This document shows, in pieces, positions 24,216 to 31,783 of a stretch of 64,000 bases of DNA. The translations under genes were made by a program, and so were the position numbers. Position 1 is the first letter of the stretch; the number at the start of each line of letters is the position of its first letter. The stretch comes from Streptomyces sp. ISL-10 (lineage in GTDB: Bacteria; Actinomycetota; Actinomycetes; Streptomycetales; Streptomycetaceae), in contig NZ_JAGGOJ010000012.1 of the NCBI RefSeq assembly GCF_018614575.1, positions 1-64,000 on the forward strand, written 5' to 3'. Under the pieces are notes generated by a model. The model did no database searches and was not told where the DNA came from. It saw nothing but the letters and a program-made list of their open reading frames with translations.

Positions 24216-25750
24216 GCGACGACCTCCGCGTCCTTCGCGGCCCGGGCGTCCGCGGCGGCGGCGGGAGCGGGGACCTTCCGGGCGCGGATCACCTCGTACT
24301 CGGCCAGGTCCACGCGCCGTGTCGCGTTGCGGAACTCGGTCGTCGTGCCCGGCCAGATCGTGGTGTTGCGGCCGCTCGCGTCGAGGTACCAGCTGGTGCA
24401 GCCACCGGTGTTCCACACCGTGCGCTGCATACGCTCCTGCACCCGCCGGGTCCAGGCGTGCACGGCGGAGGGGCGGGCGGCGAGGACGCTGCCCTCGCCG
24501 AGCAGGTCGAGCTGCCGCATGTAGTCGGCCATGTAGTTCAGCTGCGACTCGATCATGAGGATCATGGAGGAGTTCCCGAGCCCGGTGTTGGGCCCGATGA
24601 TCGTCATGAAGTTGGGGAAGCCGGCCGCGGACGCGCCGCGCAGCGACTGCATGCCGTCCTTCCAGGCCTCGGCCAGCGTGATGCCTTCGGCACCGACGAC
24701 GCGTTCGGCGATCGGCATGTCGGTGACATGGAATCCGGTGCCGAAGATGATCGCGTCGACCTCGGTCTCCGTCCCGTCCGCCGCGACCACGGTCGACCCG
24801 CGCACCTCGGTCAGCCCGGAGGCGACGACGTCCACATTGGGCCGGGCGAGCGCCGGGTAGTACGTGCTCGACAGCAGGATGCGCTTGCAGCCGATGCGGT
24901 ACGAGGGCGTCAGCTTGGCCCGCAGGGCCGGGTCCTTGATCGCTTTGGCCATGTTGGCCTTGGCCAGCGACTCGACGAGCCCGAGCTCACCCGGCCGCTT
25001 GGTGAACGCCTGGACCTGCAGCTCCCTGATCCCCCAGAGCAGACCGCGCCGCGCGGTCCCGGTGAACGGCAGCTGCCGGTGCAACCAGCGCTCGGCGCCG
25101 GAGATCCTGCGGTCGATGCGCGGCATGACCCACGGGGGCGTGCGCTGGAACAGGGTGAGCCGGCCGGCCTTCGGCTGGATCGAGGGCACGATCTGGATCG
25201 CGGACGCGCCGGTCCCGATCATGGCCACGCGCTTGCCCGTGAGGTCGTAGTCGTGGTCCCAGCGGGCGGAGTGGAAGACCTTCCCGGGGAAGTCGGCGAG
25301 GCCCGGGATGTCGGGCGTCTTCGGGTCGGACAGCGGTCCGGTCGCGGAGACGACGACGTCGGCGGTGAACCGGCCACGGGACGTCTCGATGTCCCAGTGC
25401 AGGGCGTCGTTGTCCCAGCGCATCGTCAACACCTCGTGGCTCAGGCGCAGATGGGGGCGGAGCCGGAAGGTGTCCGTGACGTGCTCCAGGTAGGCACGGA
25501 TGTGCTCCTGCCCGGAGAAGGTGCGCGGCCAGTCGGGGTTGGGCGCGAAGGAGAACGAGTAGAGGTGGGAGGGGACGTCGCAGGCACAGCCCGGGTAGTC
25601 GTTGTCCCGCCAGGTCCCGCCGACCGAGTCAGCGCGCTCCAGGACGACGAAGTCGGTGATGCCCTCGCGGCGCAGCCGGACCGCGGCGCCGAGGCCGCCG
25701 AATCCCGATCCGATCACCGCCACTCGTACATGCTCGTGCTGCTCGGTCAT
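24212..25750 (-). CDS. Flavin-containing Baeyer-Villiger-type monooxygenase
   Basis: The 512-residue FAD/NADPH enzyme inserts oxygen next to a ketone. Its FAD site is VIGSGFGGLGAAVRLRREG and its NADPH site is VAMIGTGASAIQIVPSIQ. Between them lies FPGKVFHSARWDHD, the F-x-G-x3-H-x3-W fingerprint of type I Baeyer-Villiger enzymes. DNDYPGCACDVPSHLYSFSF is also typical. The start MTEQHEHV was preferred over one five codons earlier. It heads the operon with hydrolase and SDR and is divergent from a MerR-type regulator; the gap holds two perfect palindromes. Substrate unknown. Confidence 0.92.
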   Translation of the reverse strand: MTEQHEHVRVAVIGSGFGGLGAAVRLRREGITDFVVLERADSVGGTWRDNDYPGCACDVPSHLYSFSFAPNPDWPRTFSGQEHIRAYLEHVTDTFRLRPHLRLSHEVLTMRWDNDALHWDIETSRGRFTADVVVSATGPLSDPKTPDIPGLADFPGKVFHSARWDHDYDLTGKRVAMIGTGASAIQIVPSIQPKAGRLTLFQRTPPWVMPRIDRRISGAERWLHRQLPFTGTARRGLLWGIRELQVQAFTKRPGELGLVESLAKANMAKAIKDPALRAKLTPSYRIGCKRILLSSTYYPALARPNVDVVASGLTEVRGSTVVAADGTETEVDAIIFGTGFHVTDMPIAERVVGAEGITLAEAWKDGMQSLRGASAAGFPNFMTIIGPNTGLGNSSMILMIESQLNYMADYMRQLDLLGEGSVLAARPSAVHAWTRRVQERMQRTVWNTGGCTSWYLDASGRNTTIWPGTTTEFRNATRRVDLAEYEVIRARKVPAPAAAADARAAKDAEVVA

Positions 25751-25803
25751 GCCGCTGCCTCCCACTGAAACCGCTGAACGTCCCGGATCGCCGTACCGTC
25801 AAG

Positions 25804-25829
25804 ACCATGCCAGCAATCGCTGGCATGGT
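25804..25829. promoter_or_regulatory. Palindrome in the BVMO/merR gap, site 1
   Basis: ACCATGCCAGC-AATC-GCTGGCATGGT has perfect 11-base arms. It is 54 bases upstream of the monooxygenase start and may be an operator for this operon. The half site differs from site 2, so two different regulators could be involved. Confidence 0.6.
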
Positions 25830-25847
25830 TGGGAGAGTAGAGCAGCG

Positions 25848-25867
25848 CCCCTACCGAGCGGTAGGGG
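25848..25867. promoter_or_regulatory. Palindrome in the BVMO/merR gap, site 2 (MerR-type operator?)
   Basis: CCCCTACCG-AG-CGGTAGGGG has perfect 9-base arms. It lies 43 bases upstream of the MerR start. MerR regulators bind such 18-20-base palindromes between -35 and -10, so this is the better candidate for the divergent regulator. Confidence 0.6.
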
Positions 25868-25910
25868 TGGGGCGCGACAAGTTACCGGCGGTACAACATA
25901 GGCTTCTGTT

Positions 25911-26621
25911 GTGACTGAGGCGCGCGAGTACCGCATGGAGGAATTGGCCAAGGAGGCCGGCATCACGGTGCGCACCCTCCGCTTCTACCGCGAGCGCGGC
26001 CTGATCCCGCCGCCCCGCCGCGAGGGCCGCATCGCCTGGTACGACGAGCACCACCTCGCCAGACTGCGGACGATCGCCGCCCTCCTGGAGCGCGGCCACA
26101 CCCTCAACGGCATCGCGGACCTCGCGACCGCCTTCGACAGCGGACGGGACGTCGGCGAGGTCCTCGGCCTCGGCGAACCCACCGAGGAGACCCCGGTCCG
26201 GCTCACCCCCGAGGCGCTCGCCGACTACTTCGAGGGTGAGGTGACACCCGAGAACTTCGCGAAGGCGCTGGAGCTGGGCTACCTGGCGACCGACGGCGAC
26301 GAGATCGTCCACATCAGCCGCAGGCTCCTGGACGTCTCGGCCGAACTCGTGCGCGAGGGCGTGCCGCTCTCGGCTGTCCTGGAGGCGGGACGCCGGGTCC
26401 GTACGCACGCGGACGCGCTGGCGGAGCTGTTCATCGACGTCCTGACCGCCCACAGCGCGGAGTCCGAGCTGGAGCGCCTGCGCCCGCTGGCCAAGAGCGT
26501 GGTGGACGCGGAGCTGTCGATGGCGATGGACCGGCGCCTGCGCACGCAGCGGGGCACCGACGCCCCGGACTCCGCCGCACCGGACCCCGCCACACGGGAG
26601 GGAGCCGACCCCTCGGACTGA
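25911..26621 (+). CDS. MerR-family transcriptional regulator
   Basis: This 236-residue protein has a winged HTH at residues about 8-75 (MEELAKEAGITVRTLRFYRERGLIPPPRR and HHLARLRTIAALLERGHTLNGIADL). A helical C-terminal region of about 150 residues follows without a metal-binding cysteine cluster, so an organic ligand is more likely. It starts at GTG. It is divergent from the monooxygenase operon across a 160-base gap containing two palindromes, and probably controls it. Confidence 0.88.
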   Translation: MTEAREYRMEELAKEAGITVRTLRFYRERGLIPPPRREGRIAWYDEHHLARLRTIAALLERGHTLNGIADLATAFDSGRDVGEVLGLGEPTEETPVRLTPEALADYFEGEVTPENFAKALELGYLATDGDEIVHISRRLLDVSAELVREGVPLSAVLEAGRRVRTHADALAELFIDVLTAHSAESELERLRPLAKSVVDAELSMAMDRRLRTQRGTDAPDSAAPDPATREGADPSD

Positions 26622-26678
26622 CCCCTGCGCCGGCCCGACTCCGGTGCACAGCAAGGGTGGTGGACGCAGTGCCGTGGC

Positions 26679-26684
26679 TATAGT
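26679..26684 (+). promoter_or_regulatory. Possible -10 element for the DUF5706/Crp operon
   Basis: TATAGT stands alone in a GC-rich gap, 32 bases ahead of the GTG start, with GTGGACG roughly 15 bases further upstream as a weak -35. It is a guess from sequence only. Confidence 0.35.
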
Positions 26685-26716
26685 GGCAGGGGATCCGAGA
26701 ATCGGGGGGATGCGCG

Positions 26717-27226
26717 GTGTCGCAGGACGAGTCCCGGGCAGAGGCGGTGAAGACCGCCTGGCAGATCCACAGTTCGCTCCACGAGTCGACCCGCACGGTG
26801 GACGCCAAAGCGTCCTTCGCCCTTGCCATGGAGTCCGCCGCCCTCGCCGGAATCGCCGCTCTGTCGGGCAGCGGCCGCTCCCTCGACCGCGTGACCGGCC
26901 CCGCCGCGGCCGCTCTGTGGCTGGGAGTCGCGCTCATCGGGCTCTCCGCGGTTCTCGCCGTTCTCGTAGTCATACCCCGCCACAGGGGCGAAGGCCGCTC
27001 CCCCAGCCCCGGCGAGGACGAATTCCTCTTCTACGGCCATCTGCGCCACTGGTCCCCCGACGACCTCGCCCAGCAATTGGTACGCGTCGATCCGCTGCCC
27101 ACGCTCAGCCGCCAGCTCGTCGTCATGAGCGCCATCGCCTGGACGAAACACCGGCGCGTCCAGCAGTCGCTGCTGCTGGCCGTCGCCGGTAGCGCGATGG
27201 TCGCCGCCGCCGTGGTGTTCGCCTGA
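26717..27226 (+). CDS. DUF5706 (Pycsar-effector-like) membrane protein
   Basis: The protein (169 residues) matches the pattern of DUF5706, the domain of PycTM-type effectors that kill by disturbing the membrane when a cyclic pyrimidine nucleotide appears. A cytosolic helix with TRTVDAKASFALAMESAALAG leads into the first hydrophobic segment. A second follows (GPAAAALWLGVALIGLSAVLAVLVVI), then a soluble part with YGHLRHWSPDDLAQQL and SRQLVVMSAIAWTKHRRVQQ, and a last helix. It starts at GTG, seven bases after a run of six G. The Crp/Fnr gene starts eight bases after its stop. No cyclase is adjacent; the nearest is the cyclase-like gene 9 kb away on the other strand. Confidence 0.7.
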   Translation: MSQDESRAEAVKTAWQIHSSLHESTRTVDAKASFALAMESAALAGIAALSGSGRSLDRVTGPAAAALWLGVALIGLSAVLAVLVVIPRHRGEGRSPSPGEDEFLFYGHLRHWSPDDLAQQLVRVDPLPTLSRQLVVMSAIAWTKHRRVQQSLLLAVAGSAMVAAAVVFA

Positions 27227-27234
27227 AACCGCCC

Positions 27235-27936
27235 GTGGACACCTCTCCGCACCGCCACCGGCCCGGCAGGTCGACCTTCTGGTCCCTGCTCGACGACACT
27301 GCCCGGACGGAACTGCTCGGCATGGGCAGTCTGACCCACTTCCCGCCGAGGCACGTCATGATGCGGCAGTACGACCTCACCGACCATCTCCTGGTCATCC
27401 GGCGCGGCTGCGTCAAGGTGTCCGCGGCATCCGCCGCGGGCTACCAGGCCGTGCTCGCCATCCGCAACGCCGGAGACCTGCTGGGCGAGCAGGCGGCACT
27501 GGACGGCGGGCCCCGCTCGGCCACGCTCGTCTCACTGACCCGGATCGAGGCCCTCGTGATCCCCGCCGACCCGTTCCGTGCCGCCGCCCGGACCGCGCCC
27601 GCGATCGGGCTCGCCCTTCAGCAGGTGCTCTCCGCGCGCCTGCGCGAGGCCGACGGCCACCGCGCCGCCGCCGGTTCGGAGGCCGTCCAGGCACGGCTCG
27701 CCGCACTGCTGCTGGAGCTCGGGGCGGAGTACGGGCGCCCCGAGGGCAACGGCTCCGTCCTCATCGCCCTGCCACTGTCCCAGGACGACTTCGCCGGGCT
27801 CGTCCTCAGCTCGCGGCGGACGGTCAGCCGCGTCTTCGAGCAGTGGCGCGGGCGCGGTTGGGTGACGACGGGACGCAACAGGCTGACCATCGACCGCCCG
27901 GACGAGCTGAAGCGGCTGAGCAGCAGCGGGCGCTGA
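27235..27936 (+). CDS. Crp/Fnr-family regulator
   Basis: This 233-residue protein has a cyclic-nucleotide-binding beta-barrel (about 20-140), an interdomain helix (QQVLSARLREADGH) and a C-terminal HTH (LPLSQDDFAGLVLSSRRTVSRVFEQWRGRGWV). The phosphate-binding cassette region (GDLLGEQAALDGGPRSATLVS) keeps the Gly-Glu and Arg-Ser-Ala positions of nucleotide-binding members, so it could sense a cyclic nucleotide. It begins at GTG without an obvious ribosome site and is probably coupled to the DUF5706 gene eight bases upstream. Pairing with a Pycsar-like effector suggests nucleotide-dependent control, but this is inference. Confidence 0.88.
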   Translation: MDTSPHRHRPGRSTFWSLLDDTARTELLGMGSLTHFPPRHVMMRQYDLTDHLLVIRRGCVKVSAASAAGYQAVLAIRNAGDLLGEQAALDGGPRSATLVSLTRIEALVIPADPFRAAARTAPAIGLALQQVLSARLREADGHRAAAGSEAVQARLAALLLELGAEYGRPEGNGSVLIALPLSQDDFAGLVLSSRRTVSRVFEQWRGRGWVTTGRNRLTIDRPDELKRLSSSGR

Positions 27937-27955
27937 GTCCGCTGGCTTCCGGATC

Positions 27956-28091
27956 GGGCCGGATCGTCCCCGATCAGGGCCGGGCGACGCCGGGCCGCGC
28001 CAGCCGCGCCGGACCGGGATGGGCCGGGCAGCGCCGGGAAGCGCCGGGCCGGGATGCACCGGGAAGCGCCGGGAAGCGCCGGGAAGAGCAG
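27956..28091. repeat. GC-rich direct repeats in the Crp/kinase gap
   Basis: Units close to GCGCCGGGAA and GGGCCGGG recur many times, most regularly at 28030-28090, between two convergent genes. It may act as a termination region or simply be slipped-strand expansion. There is no coding sense here. Confidence 0.6.
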
Positions 28092-28107
28092 CCTCTTGGG
28101 CGCTGGG

Positions 28108-29769
28108 TCAGACCTCGTCCCAGGCCATCGTGGGCAGCCCGTACTCGTCGGCCAGCGGGTTCCAGTCGGACACGAAGTCCTTCTTCGCGCTCGTCGCCCG
28201 TGTGTTGGCGCGGTTCGCCTCGTCCCAGTACGCCGAGGACACCACCGCGCCGGACGTGCACCCGCTCATCACCTCCCCCGCCAGCTGCGCGTAGGCACGG
28301 TCGGCATCGGCGGACGCCTGCCAGCCGGATTCCAGGTTCTCCGTCATGGAGGAGGACAGCAGATCCACGTCGAGCGCTGCCAGCTCCTGTACGAGATCGT
28401 CCCGTTCGCTCGCCGCGTCCTCGAACACCCCCTGAACCTCCAGGAGTCCAGAGCTTCCCGGACACGCCATCATCCGGCGAACCGCCTCACCGACGCTCCC
28501 GCGATTGCCCTCGTTCCGCTCCAGGAGGCCGCTCAGGGCCCGCGCCTGGCCTTCCTCGGAGTTCTCGGCCGACGCACCGGACCCGCCCGATCCCAGGCCC
28601 GGCCGCCCGGAGCCGCTGGAGGCGGAGTTCTCGTTGAGCTCCTCGTACAGACCGGGGCCGTAGCGCAGGGCAAGGAGGAGCAGGATCACCGCGATGACCC
28701 AGCGGCCCGCGTGGGACTTGCCCTGCGACGCCGGAGCCGGTCGCCGCGGCCGCGGGGGCGTCCGCGGTGGCGTGGGCCGTGCACCGGACCGGGTCGCGGC
28801 CTTCGGCCTGGTCTGCGGGCGGTTGCCGGCCCGTGACGCAGCCGCGGACTGCGCACGGGACGAGGTGTTACGCGGCGCGGAGGCAGGCGGCGGGGCCTTC
28901 GGAAGGGTCGCGGGTGCCGTGCTGATCGCGCTGGTCAGGACGGTCAGCCACTCCTCCGGCTTGGGCCGCCGGGCGGGATCGGCCGACAGGCTCTGCTCCG
29001 CGAGCCGCCCCACGGCCGCGTCGGCGGCGCGCAGAACCCTGAAGTCCTTGCCGTCCTGCTCACCGGCGAAGAGCCGCGTGGCGAGCAGCCCGAACTTGTA
29101 GGCGTCACCCGACTCGGTGCCCTTGGGCTCTCCGTCGGGCAGGTTCCAGTTGGGGGTCTCGGCCTGCGGAAGCATCGACTTGCCTCGCAGGACCATCGCA
29201 TCGCAGTCGATGAGGAAGCATCTCGGGGCGCCCTCCAGGGAGAAGAACATGTTCTTCGGCGACAGGTCCCCGACCACGATCCCGAGGGAGTGCAGCCGCC
29301 CGAGCGTCCGCGCGAAGTCCAGGAGCAGTTCGAACCTCTGCCGGGGGGTGATACTGATGCCCGCCGTCTTCAGGTAGTCGCCGGGGTTCAGCAGATACTC
29401 GAACCCCGCCGCCTTCTTCTCGCCCGGGGCGAAGGCGAACTCCCGGAGGAACGGTCCCGGGATCTGGCGCATCAGAAACCCGCACACACCCGCCGAGTCC
29501 TTCACCAGCATGGCCGGCCAGGCCGTGCAGTTCGCCAGCCACTCACCGGTGCCGTGCTCGAGCGCCGGCATGAAGTCGACCATCTCCGCGAGCACATCGA
29601 CCCGCACCTGAGGGCGGATCTCCGGCTTGTACTCCTTGTACGCCACCGGCCACGACTTGTTGATCCTCCGGTCCTTGACCGCCCAGACGGTCCCCTGCCC
29701 ACCGGAGTCGAACTTGCGTTCCTTCACCACGCGGCCGATGTCCATGGCTGCCGGATACACGCCGCTCAT
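28108..29769 (-). CDS. Membrane-anchored protein-kinase-like protein (TerY-P triad kinase)
   Basis: The 553-residue protein starts with an unusual kinase domain: glycine loop GGQGTVW (23-29), Lys45 in VAYKEYKP, catalytic loop GDLSPKN with Asp168 and Asn173, and DCD (188-190) in place of DFG. The HRD histidine-arginine is replaced by Val-Gly. Residues needed for ATP and metal remain, so activity is plausible. A Pro/Arg-rich linker leads to one membrane helix (about 350-370, WVIAVILLLLALRYGPG), followed by a Ser/Gly-rich stretch and a helical extracytoplasmic domain with two cysteines. It overlaps the PP2C gene by ATGA. Kinase, PP2C and vWA TerY genes together define the TerY-P triad known from tellurite/stress systems. 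Confidence 0.85.
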   Translation of the reverse strand: MSGVYPAAMDIGRVVKERKFDSGGQGTVWAVKDRRINKSWPVAYKEYKPEIRPQVRVDVLAEMVDFMPALEHGTGEWLANCTAWPAMLVKDSAGVCGFLMRQIPGPFLREFAFAPGEKKAAGFEYLLNPGDYLKTAGISITPRQRFELLLDFARTLGRLHSLGIVVGDLSPKNMFFSLEGAPRCFLIDCDAMVLRGKSMLPQAETPNWNLPDGEPKGTESGDAYKFGLLATRLFAGEQDGKDFRVLRAADAAVGRLAEQSLSADPARRPKPEEWLTVLTSAISTAPATLPKAPPPASAPRNTSSRAQSAAASRAGNRPQTRPKAATRSGARPTPPRTPPRPRRPAPASQGKSHAGRWVIAVILLLLALRYGPGLYEELNENSASSGSGRPGLGSGGSGASAENSEEGQARALSGLLERNEGNRGSVGEAVRRMMACPGSSGLLEVQGVFEDAASERDDLVQELAALDVDLLSSSMTENLESGWQASADADRAYAQLAGEVMSGCTSGAVVSSAYWDEANRANTRATSAKKDFVSDWNPLADEYGLPTMAWDEV

Positions 29770-31088
29770 CGCACGGCCTCTCCCGTCCCCGGACCGGCGG
29801 GACCGCTGTGCGGACCACTGCCCAGGCCACTGCCCGTGCCGCCGCCCTGACCGCTCGCCCCGCCCAGGCGATGGCGCGGCCACACCGCCAGCAGCGTCCG
29901 GTCGTCGTCGAACGTCTCCCGGGAGAAGTCGAGCAGATGTGCGATCGCCAGTGGCTCGTGCGGCGGGCGGCCCAGTCCCCAGGCGATGTGCTCCCCGACC
30001 TTGCCCGTCCCGTCGCCCAGCGGATCGCCGAAGCCGTCCGTACCGATCAGGAGCACACCGTCCGCGGGGACCGTGCATCCGACCGGCTCGATCACCGGCG
30101 GCAGCGAGGGCAGCGCCTGGACCTTGGAGGAGAAGATCCCGTCCGCACCCTCCTCCTTGCCTCCCAGCAGCGGATGGAAGAAACCCCCGTGCAGGATCCA
30201 GGCGCCGCTGTCGCCGGCGTGTACGAGACGGGCCTTCAAACGGCCGTCGTCCGCGGCGTACACGATGCCCGCCACCAGTGTCGTGGCCAGCAGGCCCTGG
30301 GCCTCCTGCCGCTGTTCCCGGGTCGGCTCGGCACCGCGCGTCACCCGCATGACCAGCTGGTAGGCGGCGGCCGACACGGTGCGTCTCCAGTCGATCGCCT
30401 GGTCCCCGTCCAGTTGCCGCATGATGTCGGAGACGGCGGTACGGCACGCCAGCGCGGCCCCCACATGCGACTGCGGGGCCGCGGAGACGCCGTCCGCGAC
30501 GGCGAACACGACGCAGCCGGTCGGCTCGTGCACCGCCACGACGATGTCGTCCTGGCGCGGCTGCCCGCCGGAGCGATGGGAGTCGCCCCGTACGGAGGCC
30601 AGCCGGACCGTCATCCAGGGCGTGGACCAACCGTCGAACAGCGAGTCGGGGCGGTACGGATCGGCGGGCGGCGGCTTGGGCTCGAACCGGGTGGTCGGCC
30701 GACCCACCACCCAACGCGCCCACGGCGGCAGGTACCCCTGTGCGGACGGGGCTTCCCGCGGTGCCTGCACAGGCACAAGGTCGCCCCGGTCCGGTCGCTG
30801 TCGGGGCAGCGCGGACTGCTGGTGCTGCCGGGGCCCCGCGGACTGCTGGTGGTGGTGCTGGTAGGACGCCTGCCCCTGAGGGGAAGCGTGCGGCACATCC
30901 CCACTCGGCGACAGCTCCTGCCCCGGCCCGTACTCCGCGGGCGGGCCGGGCCGATGACGCTCCGGCGCGGGCGGGCCGGCCGACAGTGGCGGGGGCGGCT
31001 GCGGCGGTGGCGGCGCCGAGTCGGCACCGCCGGCGGAGTCGGAGGACTGCCCCTCGTCCTCCCGGCGGCGCCCGAAGAAACGTGACAC
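29766..31088 (-). CDS. PP2C-type Ser/Thr phosphatase (TerY-P triad)
   Basis: This 440-residue protein has a disordered Pro/Gln/His-rich N-terminus (about 1-130), then a metal-dependent PP2C domain. Motifs appear in order: RQDDIVVAV, VVFAVADGVSAA, LVHAGDSGAWIL, LIGTDGFGDPLGDG and FDDDRTLLAVWP, giving all the metal-binding aspartates. A Gly-rich tail closes it. GTG 31088 starts two bases after the TerY-like gene. It would reverse phosphorylation by the kinase encoded next to it. The long low-complexity N-terminus is unusual for this group. Confidence 0.9.
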   Translation of the reverse strand: MSRFFGRRREDEGQSSDSAGGADSAPPPPQPPPPLSAGPPAPERHRPGPPAEYGPGQELSPSGDVPHASPQGQASYQHHHQQSAGPRQHQQSALPRQRPDRGDLVPVQAPREAPSAQGYLPPWARWVVGRPTTRFEPKPPPADPYRPDSLFDGWSTPWMTVRLASVRGDSHRSGGQPRQDDIVVAVHEPTGCVVFAVADGVSAAPQSHVGAALACRTAVSDIMRQLDGDQAIDWRRTVSAAAYQLVMRVTRGAEPTREQRQEAQGLLATTLVAGIVYAADDGRLKARLVHAGDSGAWILHGGFFHPLLGGKEEGADGIFSSKVQALPSLPPVIEPVGCTVPADGVLLIGTDGFGDPLGDGTGKVGEHIAWGLGRPPHEPLAIAHLLDFSRETFDDDRTLLAVWPRHRLGGASGQGGGTGSGLGSGPHSGPAGPGTGEAVR

Positions 31089-31090
31089 GG

Positions 31091-31768
31091 TCACACCTCG
31101 TCGATCGCGAGACGGAAGCCTTCCGGCCGCTCGACCACCAGCTCCGCCTGGCCCGATGCCATCGCGTTGCCGGACTCCACGACGCTCTTGGTCAGCGCGG
31201 TGAAGAACCGGGCGATGGACTCGCCCAGTTGCGCACCGGGCACCGACACGAAGGCGAACTCCGCCTGCGTGGCGACGCTCAGCATCGTCTCGGCCTCCGC
31301 CGCGCCGATGCCGCAGGCGATGATGTTGGGCGCCGCCTTGGTCGCCGAGCGGTCGGTGAGCTCCCGGTGTCTGGCCTGCCACGCCTCACCGGAGTTGGGC
31401 TGACCGTCGCTGAGGAAGAACACCGCGGGCCGGTGCACGCGGTAGCCCTGGCTCTTGAGCGTGTCCACGTCCTGCGGAATGCGCCGCAGCAGCGCGGTGA
31501 ACGCCGCTTCGTAACTCGTCCCGCCGCTCGCCGTGAGGCGCGGCAGCTCGCTCTCGGCCCGAAGATCGGCGAGTATCAGCCGCTCGGTCACACTGTTGGA
31601 GAACCCGAGCACCGAGAAGCGGACCTTCGCGGCGGCCATCGGTTCACCGAGCAGGGCCCGGTGCAGCGAAGCCAGCCCCGCGTTGAGATCACCGACGTAG
31701 GGGTGCATGGAACCGGACTCGTCGGCCAGGACGTACACCGGCAGCAGCTGCCCTTGGGTTTCGGCCAT
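31091..31768 (-). CDS. TerY-like von Willebrand A domain protein
   Basis: The protein (225 residues) is a single vWA domain. Its MIDAS is complete: DESGS (16-20) in VYVLADESGSMHPYVGDLN, the Thr in TASGGTSYEAAF and the Asp in FFLSDGQPNSG, so it can bind a metal ion. It starts at ATG 31768, nine bases after AAGAG. TerY-type proteins occur with PP2C and a kinase in chemical-stress and phage-linked gene sets, and this one lies directly upstream of both. Confidence 0.9.
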   Translation of the reverse strand: MAETQGQLLPVYVLADESGSMHPYVGDLNAGLASLHRALLGEPMAAAKVRFSVLGFSNSVTERLILADLRAESELPRLTASGGTSYEAAFTALLRRIPQDVDTLKSQGYRVHRPAVFFLSDGQPNSGEAWQARHRELTDRSATKAAPNIIACGIGAAEAETMLSVATQAEFAFVSVPGAQLGESIARFFTALTKSVVESGNAMASGQAELVVERPEGFRLAIDEV

Positions 31769-31783
31769 GTCCATCAACTCTTT

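Noticed and set aside
28108-30723. Single 871-residue frame covering kinase and part of the phosphatase gene
   Set aside because: The upstream third is an out-of-frame reading of the PP2C gene; the kinase starts at the ATGA overlap at 29769.
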